The translations under genes and the position numbers were made by a program. Positions 56,849 through 64,000 of a DNA stretch of 64,000 bases are shown piece by piece. The stretch spans positions 4,712,001 through 4,776,000 of the forward strand of contig NC_079232.1 of the NCBI RefSeq assembly GCF_028502605.1. The letters run 5' to 3'. Below the pieces are notes generated by a model. The model was given only the letters and a program-made list of their open reading frames with translations, searched no databases and had not been told where the DNA came from. The number at the start of each line of letters is the position of its first letter. The first letter of the stretch is position 1. The DNA is from Trichoderma breve (taxonomy: Eukaryota > Ascomycota > Sordariomycetes > Hypocreales > Hypocreaceae).

Positions 56849-58462
56849 ATGGAGTCTACGCAGCTTCAGCAGCAAGAACCTCAGCAAGGGCAGCGTCTTG
56901 CCAGCCCTTCACGCCAACCCTCGCTGTCTCCAGCCGAGGAGGAGGCTGTGGCTGGACTTGCACGCATGAATAAGCGAATTCGCGAGAATCCAATCATCGC
57001 CGACGACGACCCTATCGAGGAGCGTGGTGTGAAACGGCGGCAGACTTTGGATTCTCGTGATGGTGCTGAGGCAACCACCGAGACAGTTGTTGAAGCGCCA
57101 GTTGAAGCGCCAGTTGAAGCGTCAGTCATAGCATCAATTGAAGATGAGCCTTCTGGGACCCCTCTTGAGGTGGCTTCTTCGGAGACTAGTGAGCAGATAG
57201 AAGGGTTGACCAATGAGGAGACTACTCAGGCCATTCTTACTGCGGCCAATGATCTTGAAAGGGCCCGTCGAAGACGGGTGCTGGCCGCCTATATTGAACA
57301 AAATAACACTCGCGAAACCAGCTATGATGGTGCAAGCACTTGGAATAGTAGTCTTCGAGAACCAAGCGCCCGAGGAGCCAGCAATGGCAATCCAAGCACC
57401 CGTCAAACAAGTCTTCAGCCAGAAGAAGACAATGGAGAAACAGATAGCCAAGAAGACACAGAATTCGATCCTTCTTCTTGGAGACCTATGGCTAGCAGAG
57501 ACTCGCCAGATCGTCCTCTATACTTATACCCTGTCTCTGAAGCCGACAGCGAATGCTATGCGCTTCCCAAGTCGATGTGGCCAGTAGAGCACAAGACTGA
57601 TCCATTCCGGGATCCCTCATGGGAACATGAATTTCAGCGATTTGGAACATTTTTACACGAGCATCCTCTGGGTCTTTGCCAGGAAAGCGAGGCTCTCTGT
57701 AAAAGGTTGCTTGAAGGCGAACAACCGCTCCCCGAAAAATCTTTGTTTGACGACGACATCATCCGCGCAACGTGCGAGATGATCCAACATCGAAATGAGA
57801 CCATGGTATTCCGCGACATCACTCCTCTGATTGCGCCGTCAGCTGAGCTTCTTGCTTTGCGCGGCGAAACTCATAAGGATTTGATGTACGAATCTACAAA
57901 CGAGATATGGGCTCACTCTCAGCCGATTCTTCGTGTTCAACCGCAGCCGACGTACGCAGTTGGATTCCGAGGTCCAGCGTTTACAACAGAACGATACCAG
58001 AAGATTTACACACTCTTCGAGGACCGCTGCACGGATGAATCATCTCCTGTCGCGAGCACACCATTCATGTTCTTCCCTTTTTTTTCGTGTGAAATTGGAT
58101 CGCTCTCAATGGCCCAGCGCCAGAACACACACAGCATGTCCATTGGCATGAACGGAGTTGTTGAACTCTTCCGCGGCGTCAAGCGTGAAGCAGAACTGGA
58201 TCGTCAGGTCTTGGCCTTCTCCATTGCGCACAGCCATCACGAAGTGCAGATTGTTGCGCATTACCCGGTCATCCTCGGGGAATATACAAGCTACTTCCAG
58301 AAGGTTCTCTATTCGTTTGACTTTGCCGATCCTGCTTGTGTCGATAAGTGGGCTGCGTACCGCTTTACCAGAAACCTCTACGATCACTGGATGCCGATCC
58401 ATTACAGGCGGGTCTGTTCTGCCATTGATGATATACCTCACACTGTCACCGATGAGATGTAA
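56849..58462 (+). CDS. uncharacterised fungal protein, 537 residues (possibly DUF7924-like)
   Basis: Single exon of 537 residues. The N-terminal 215 residues are disordered, with Glu/Ala/Ser and a short triple repeat VEAPVEAPVEAS. A conserved-looking region follows from about 220 (FDPSSWRPMASRDSPDRPLY) to the end. Its core, GFRGPAFTTERYQKIYTLF then PFMFFPFFSCEIGSLSMAQRQNTHSM, resembles a widespread fungal family I recall as DUF7924, suspected to have a nuclease-like fold. This is memory, not a search. In relatives I recall, the block after PFF reads E-x-K; here it reads EIGS, so a catalytic Lys may be absent. Start ATG at 56849 lies in a TACAATGGAG context after a long pyrimidine-rich leader. 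Confidence 0.78.
   Translation: MESTQLQQQEPQQGQRLASPSRQPSLSPAEEEAVAGLARMNKRIRENPIIADDDPIEERGVKRRQTLDSRDGAEATTETVVEAPVEAPVEASVIASIEDEPSGTPLEVASSETSEQIEGLTNEETTQAILTAANDLERARRRRVLAAYIEQNNTRETSYDGASTWNSSLREPSARGASNGNPSTRQTSLQPEEDNGETDSQEDTEFDPSSWRPMASRDSPDRPLYLYPVSEADSECYALPKSMWPVEHKTDPFRDPSWEHEFQRFGTFLHEHPLGLCQESEALCKRLLEGEQPLPEKSLFDDDIIRATCEMIQHRNETMVFRDITPLIAPSAELLALRGETHKDLMYESTNEIWAHSQPILRVQPQPTYAVGFRGPAFTTERYQKIYTLFEDRCTDESSPVASTPFMFFPFFSCEIGSLSMAQRQNTHSMSIGMNGVVELFRGVKREAELDRQVLAFSIAHSHHEVQIVAHYPVILGEYTSYFQKVLYSFDFADPACVDKWAAYRFTRNLYDHWMPIHYRRVCSAIDDIPHTVTDEM
57089..57124 (+). repeat. 12-bp in-frame triplication
   Basis: Three consecutive copies of GTTGAAGCGCCA, the third with one change. 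They encode Val-Glu-Ala-Pro units in the disordered part of the 537-residue protein. Confidence 0.85.
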
Positions 58463-61400
58463 TCAGATCTATCAACATAAGAACTTAAAATGGTTTGGAA
58501 GCTTTTGTACACGCGAAGCTATTCTGAAGGCATTGGATTGCCTTTGAGGTTATTGGATCACATTTTGAACATAGGGAGCTTTATTATACACGCAAAGCTA
58601 TTTTGAAGGCATTGGCTGTCCTTCGAGGTTATTGGTTCATGTTCTAAACTGGAGTACACTTCAAATAGTTTGTGTTTTTTCTTTCTTCTTCACTTAGTAC
58701 GCGCTTTTTGAATCACAGCGCTTATTTCTAGACTGGACATTGGTTATAAGAATGTTCGTCCATTTCTAGATTACAGTAGGGTATTATAGCTATTATAGCT
58801 CAATACAAATTGGCATCAACGCATTCAAAATACATGTGGTTGCTACCAACATTTTCCCCTAGACACGTTCCGTGGAGGGTGACATATCATAAGAAGATAA
58901 GATTTAAATGCTACAGTGATACAAACGTTGTTTTAAACCAGTCTTTTTTTATTCTATCTAATCGTCAAGGGCATTCCGCAAAGATATACTATTGTAGTTA
59001 GGGGTTGAAGCGGACGTCGTATTATCTCTCCAGGCAGACTAATACGATAACCCCATTCATACATGTATTGGGTTTACATATCAACATTTAACATCCAAGC
59101 ATAGCAGCAGACGGCATGGGCCTACTTTAACCTGCGCTATAGCACGAAATCCTTCAAGTACGTCAGAAGTATCATCTTCGCAGAGTTGGGCTTTCCAACT
59201 TCACCTCATATTTCCTGGGGATGGGCAACTATCCCAACTTCTGGATACATGGACACCCACTCGCTGGGCGTGCCGATACTCACATCCTTTTAATCGCCCC
59301 CAAACACGCACGCGGATTGAGGTCTGTATGCCCGACAGTCCATCTTAGCATACCTAGACTTCGCTCTCGCGCTTGAGCGTTCATACGACACAATATATGC
59401 AGGGCAGCCATTGCACTCACATGGTGACCACTAGGTGAGAGTGAACAATACCAAGAGGGGCGCCAAGTGGGCTTTGCCCAGAAACCAGGCTTCTCGATCA
59501 TCTCGTCACCCGGAAGATGAGGGGGGGAGCGGCCGAGAATCTCAAACCGATGTGGTTGGATGGGATGAGCTGGACGAGGAGAACTTGCATACGAGATCCT
59601 GGTTTCCCTACACCGCCTCGACGGAGCTTTCGTAACAAGAGACAATTGTCTTGACTGAAATTGAGTGGCGCTCATTAGATTGATAAGTTGAAAATCAGGC
59701 TGAGACGCTTTCGCGAGGCGAGGCTTTGACCGGGGTCCCAAGTACAGGTACACACAGACACCCATCCCATCCAGCCTGGCCAGCCTGGCCATTGCGTATT
59801 GATCAGCTGCACAAGGATCTTACTGGATAACATACCATGTAAGTAAATCCACCCAGGAGCCCCGTAATTTTTATTTTTATTTTCTTTTTTGTTTCTTGGT
59901 TGTCTTCTTTCTTTCCTTCTTTTTTTTTTTGCCCAGCAGGCAATCTCGGCATACGACCCTAGACTCTTGCCCGAGATGGTTGCCTTCGGGAAGCTAGAAG
60001 CTGCCTGGATGTGCGTTCTTGAGCAAGGGGTGTGTGTGTTGTCCTTTCTTGAGGTGAGTTGGAGGAGTAGACGAACCGGAAGTTGTGAAAGTAGAGCCGG
60101 AAGGATCTGGGGCTTCATGCACCATGCAGCCTGCTATCACACCGAGGTTGTGGATGCTATGAGAGGCCTGTGGAGAAGGAGGCTGTGTATATGTGAGTGT
60201 GAGTTGGAAGTCAATAGATCAGTCCGGCTGCGTCTGCGGAGATTGCACTGTGTGATGAGTTATCTGGTTTACGGCATCAAGAGCCTTGATCTGGAGCGTG
60301 GGGGAGGTTGGCCAATCAGTGTCGTGTTTTTTGGCATGTTGGTGTCATTATCATTGGTATGAGTAGATCTTGCTTCAGATATTACGTTGGTGATTGTATG
60401 GATGACGAGAGGCGTAGTCAGATCCATCATGTTCTGTTATGCAACTGTATTGTGTCGTGGTACAATAGCCTCGGGGCGGCAGCGACACAACTTCAGCTAC
60501 ACTATTCAAGATGGCATAAATTATGTCTTCGATGAGCTTCGCTGATGCTACCAATCCATCTATTGGTGTAGGGTACATAGTAAAAAACTGTATCTTCCAA
60601 TAACCCTGTATGGATGAAGGAGGGGGGATGTTGAGCGTTACATTTTGTTGCTGTGAATATAGATATCTCAATTAAATGCTGTATGGGCTTTATTCGTGAA
60701 ATACAAAGCATTATGCCTTCATAAATGGCCCACCACTCTGTCCAGCTTCACTGCGTAGGCGAATTAACATCTTGGCTTCGGCAATAAAAATTGAGCGAGT
60801 ATATCTCTGCAGTTCTCGCAACTTTTATGTGCAGTCTGTGTCTTCAAGGTTATGCATTAGTACAACTAGATTATGTGGAATTGCCGTCTCACTGCTATAA
60901 TCACAACGCGCAGGCCATCAAGTGACGCCAGGCACAAAAATGCAACAATATAATAAAAACAGAAAGCTAAACGTAGACAATTACGATGGCAAAGCAAGAG
61001 GAAGCAGATCTACTCTATTTAAGTTACCACAAGCTAATTATAATATGAAGGTTTTGAAGTGCTCTTCACACAATTCCAGCCTCGACAGTCCAACCCAACT
61101 CGCGATGATTGCTCGGTGATCTACATAATGAGGATTGAGAACGAGTAGTTCTTCAACGTTGAGAAAAAACAACTTATATCAACATATAAGCTTTGTATGC
61201 ACATAGAGCTACTCGCCATAAGTAGAGACTTATAACTTGCTCGCCATCGCCGTAGATTCAGGTTCGCCCAGTCCAGATTACAAACGTTCTTGTAATCTCG
61301 ACTGAAACTCATCGTAGTCTTCATGAATGGCTGCCAACAGAACACACTAACGGTTGAATCATCTTGTAGAATTGGACATAAAACGCATCGCTCTAGCTGT

Positions 61401-61598
61401 TGTTCAAATACACCACCATCGAAACTTCGTAAGCATACTGAAGTCGAAGAACTAAGACTTTGTTGACATACTGCATGAAGCTGCCCTGCCCTAATACTCG
61501 AAGTCGAGCGTATTCCTCATTATTCGAGCATGAGGCCGTAATCACTAATAAAATATTATTAAGTTAAATATGCTGGATCTACTAAGAATACCCATTTC
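58463..61598. other. 3.1-kb intergenic region
   Basis: Starts with the 3' flank of the 537-residue gene, including a tandem duplication (58497-58648). Open frames at 59280-59792 (minus) and 59889-60362 (plus, from a TTG) lack family resemblance and were not accepted. The right part (61100-61550) has short coding-like minus-strand stretches that may belong to the decayed gene at 61.6-62.1 kb. Confidence 0.4.
58497..58648. repeat. imperfect 74-bp tandem duplication
   Basis: Copies at about 58497-58570 and 58575-58648 share ACACGCRAAGCTATTYTGAA and GAGGTTATTGG blocks with scattered C/T and A/G differences. It lies in the 3' flank of the 537-residue gene. Confidence 0.75.
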
Positions 61599-62121
61599 TT
61601 AGTATCTAAAGTACCCGTTTCTAGGGGCAATGTCACGTAACTCCACTTCACAGCTAATTCTCCTCCTAGATCTCCTGCCTAGCCATTCTCTCTTCATCAT
61701 CATCACAATCCAAATTTCGGTCACAAAGCTTACTTCTTCGCATTTAAGCTCAGTGCCTTTGATCATTTTGTTTGCTCCATCTCCTTGCTTATTTTGTTCA
61801 TTCGTGATCTCTAGCTTGATCCCTCACAGGCAAGGTAATGCCGTTGTATCGTAATCTCCTATGGCTTCAATTTCCCACTCTTTTATGTAAATCTCCTCTA
61901 CTATTTGGGAGAAATCTTGCTTCATGTATTGGATCTCTACGTATGCAAATTGAGTGATTATTTCGAAAAGGCTGGAGTTGCCAAGGTCGTACAGTTGCTG
62001 CACCGTGGGCTAAATGTACATGTTTTCTGTGCTCTTGAGATGACTTCTTCTGAATAACTTCAAGCTTTCGGGTAATATTTTACCCTTCCATTGCTCTAAT
62101 ATTTGTCCTGCTATATGTCAG
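61599..62121 (-). pseudogene. decayed or spliced coding frame of unknown family
   Basis: One minus-strand frame stays open in three consecutive segments of about 35, 61 and 74 codons. They are separated only by TAG (62012-62010) and TGA (61826-61824) and end at TAA 61601-61599. The middle segment looks protein-like (LYDLGNSSLFEIITQF, AYVEIQYMKQDF, SQIVEEIYIKEWEIEAIG). I do not recognise the family. Both internal stops lie close to sequences resembling a splice site (TTTAG before CCC; CT|GTGAGG), so introns are an alternative to decay. No start codon is evident upstream. Confidence 0.4.
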
Positions 62122-62616
62122 GAGGTGATAGTGCTCTCCTGTTGTCTATCTCTACTCTTCGTATACTCATACTGCGTAGAGATGTCTCCCGCCGTCTAAC
62201 ACCATCTCTGTAAAGTTCATCCTAACAAGAACATCAATTCACCAGCGACAGGCGTCCAACCGGGCACTTCGCCCAGACACGGGGCACGGTGATTGTTCCA
62301 CAGGCCTTGCATCCGGAACGCGGCGCCGATCGGGATCGAATCTGTGGGGATATCTGGGGTAAGCGGGTCTTGATCCGGAGTATCACAAGCAACAGCAATT
62401 GGCCTTCGTCTGTTCATTGTCAAGGGACGAAACTCCCCGAGGCCCTCAAAGCCGTATTTGCTATTTGTCTAGCTGCATCTATGCCCACACACCCATGTGC
62501 TATCGAATACAAAGGAAAAAAGAGCACTAATCGAAACAACGCAAGTCCCTGGCCAGCGGCGGTGATCTTTTTCGTCACGTCCTCGAAGCCCATCTATCAA
62601 ACCATTATCATACAAA
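62122..62616. other. 3' flank of the aspartate aminotransferase gene
   Basis: Spacer downstream of the aminotransferase stop codon. No gene supported. Confidence 0.45.
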
Positions 62617-63931
62617 TTACTGAGTCTCACCAACGACTTTTCGGATAGCCTGAGCCACATGGTCAATGTTGTTGGTATTTAACCCGGCCATGCTGATTCG
62701 GCCGTTCTTGGTCATGTAGATGTGATATTCCTCGCGGAGCTTCAGAACTTGGGGTTCTGATAGGCCAGTAAAGCTGAACATGCCAATCTGGTCTGTGATG
62801 TGGTTCCAGGTTCCTGGAGTCTCCAACTCTTCAAGCTTGGAACGGAGAGCTTTGCGCATGTCGATGATGCGGCCAGACATGGTCTTGAGGTTCTCCTCCC
62901 ATTCAGCGAAGAGCTGGGCGTCATTCAGAACGGTGCTAGCGATTCTGGCGCCATACAAAGGAGGGTTGGAAATCTCTGATCGCTGCAGAATGGCAAGCTG
63001 AGATGCAATGCGGGTGATTGTAGTAGTGGCATCAGCGGCAGGAGCAGCCACAACGTGGAAGCAGCCAGCTCGCTCTCCATAAAGACCAAAGTTCTTGGCG
63101 AAGCTCTGGGCAACTACAAGCTCAAAGCCTTGCTCGACAAAGTAACGCACAGCGGCAGCATCGCGAGCAAGGTCGCCAGAGGCAAAACCCTGGTAGGCAC
63201 AGTCAAAGAAGGGGAAGTGCTTCTTCTCTCGGATAATGACGGCCAACTCCTTCCACTGATCAAGTGTTGGGTCGACGCCGGTTGGGTTGTGGGCACAGGG
63301 GTGGAGCAGGATGATGGAGCCTTCAGGAGCCGCCGAGATGGCAGCGGTCATGCCATCAAAGTCCAGCCCCCGGGTCTCCTTGCTGAAGTAAGGGTACTGG
63401 GCGACCTTGATGCCGACATTGGAAAAGATCTGATGGTGGTTTGCCCATGTGGGATTTGACACATAGACGGTCTGGCTGCCTTTGTAGAACTTGGCGAGGA
63501 ACAGAGCTCCCAAGTGAACGGCACCGGTTCCCGAGATGGTCTGCACAGACGTAGTGCGGCGCTCCGCGAGAGCGGGTGAATCGGCCCCGAGCATCAGCTC
63601 CGCAGCCTTGCTGGTGAAGCTCTCGATACCTGCGATCGGGGCATACTCGTGGTTCAGTTCGGGGTTGTTTCGGAGAATCTCATCAGCCTGTTGTATAAAG
63701 CAGTGGGTCAGCGATGCTGTGATGTATGAATATGTCTAGCAGCAAGTGGGCTGGACCAATAATTGGTGCGCCAATTGAGCTTATTATTGGCATCACAAGC
63801 TAGCTTGCATGCGTCGCATTCGCGGCGCCGAGCTCTCCAGATGGGACGCCAACAAAAAGAAGACACCGTACCTTTTTTACCACAGGAAGAACCCATGGCT
63901 TTGCATTGTTATCTCGGTAGGCGCCGATTCC
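62617..63931 (-). CDS. AAT2: aspartate aminotransferase, partial (5' end outside window)
   Basis: Two exons are visible: 63931-63872 and 63687-62617, separated by a 184-nt intron. Together they give 377 codons including the stop, and earlier exons lie beyond the right edge. The first visible exon encodes GIGAYRDNNAKPWVLPVVKK, the start of the PLP fold after VDLG. The rest has SGTGAVHLGA, HPCAHNPTGVDPT (substrate and cofactor contacts), the Schiff-base Lys in VAQSFAKNFGLYGERAG, RSEISNPPLYGARI, and the C-terminal HIYMTKNGRISMAGLN. It interconverts aspartate plus 2-oxoglutarate with oxaloacetate plus glutamate. Cytosolic type is inferred because the C-terminus VVGETQ has no peroxisomal signal; the N-terminus is not visible. 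Confidence 0.94.
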
Positions 63932-64000
63932 CTGTAAGTAAGAATATCGTCAGTCATAGAGTTCATTAGACACGGTAGCTATTAGTCAAGCGATGGGATA
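63932..64000 (-). other. intron of the aspartate aminotransferase gene, cut by the window edge
   Basis: Ends in TTACTTACAG immediately before the exon at 63931. No further exon is seen before 64000. Confidence 0.6.

Noticed and set aside
59280..59792. 170-codon minus-strand frame
   Set aside because: Overlaps other open frames and has no recognisable motif; probably chance.
59889..60362. 157-codon plus-strand frame with an apparently hydrophobic, secretion-like start
   Set aside because: It has no ATG at the start (TTG in a poly-T tract). The hydrophobic part is translated poly-T, and the rest has no family resemblance.
61630..61854. 74-codon hydrophobic plus-strand frame
   Set aside because: It is the antisense of the protein-like minus-strand frame at 61.6-62.1 kb, and its hydrophobicity comes from T-rich sequence.

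Overview
The window looks like nuclear DNA of a filamentous ascomycete. Genes are split by short introns (about 48-160 nt, mostly GTAAGT/GTATGT-type donors and (C/T)AG acceptors) and separated by 0.4-4 kb spacers rich in pyrimidine tracts and GGTACCT/TACGGAGTA words. The gene content (an AreB/ASD-4 type GATA factor, a divergent histone H4 variant, a mitochondrial K+/H+ exchange-related protein, Svf1, Cho2, H-type lectin, FunK1 debris) fits Sordariomycetes, probably Hypocreales (Trichoderma-like). The genus is my inference. There are no bacterial operons, CRISPR arrays or intact transposons.

Layout. 0.7-1.8 kb: MOSC-domain protein (-). 1.8-6.2 kb: long spacer. 6.2-7.5 kb: membrane-anchored GNAT acetyltransferase (+). 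7.9-8.8 kb: six-exon histone H4 variant with a C-terminal extension (-). 9.9-12.0 kb: GATA factor of the AreB/ASD-4 type (-). 14.1-15.5 kb: Svf1 (+). 16.2-17.2 kb: Mit_KHE1-family protein (-). 18.1 kb: intron-containing tRNA-Ala(AGC) (+). 19.3-19.9 kb: H-type lectin (+). 20.7-24.0 kb: large DUF676 serine esterase (-). 25.4-28.5 kb: RBR E3 ubiquitin ligase (-). 31.5-32.8 kb: secreted beta-propeller lactonase-like protein (-). 34.5-37.7 kb: Cho2 phosphatidylethanolamine methyltransferase (-). 39.3-40.4 kb: eIF3g (-), divergent from a CYSTM protein (+, 41.1 kb). 42.2-43.5 kb: six-exon fructosamine/ketosamine kinase (-). 43.9-44.3 kb: broken FunK1 kinase. 44.6-46.4 kb: asparaginyl-tRNA synthetase (+). 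47.6 kb: small Gly/Thr-rich LEA-like protein (+). 48.3-49.0 kb: COPI-associated membrane protein (-). 52.8-54.8 kb and 56.8-58.5 kb: two unrecognised fungal proteins (+). 61.6-62.1 kb: decayed coding frame (-). 62.6 kb to the right edge: aspartate aminotransferase (-), cut by the window end.

Most genes are housekeeping: translation (eIF3g, AsnRS, tRNA-Ala), lipid metabolism and trafficking (Cho2, Svf1, DUF676 esterase, COPI-associated protein), nitrogen metabolism and its regulation (AreB-like factor, aspartate aminotransferase), ubiquitin signalling and chromatin. They are not arranged as one pathway. The points most worth a second look are the histone H4 variant, the alternative N-termini of the GATA factor, the two unknown proteins at 52.8 and 56.8 kb, the H-type lectin in an AT-rich pocket, and two decayed genes. 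Exon boundaries were placed by eye from splice signals, reading-phase agreement and family conservation. No alignment or expression data were used.
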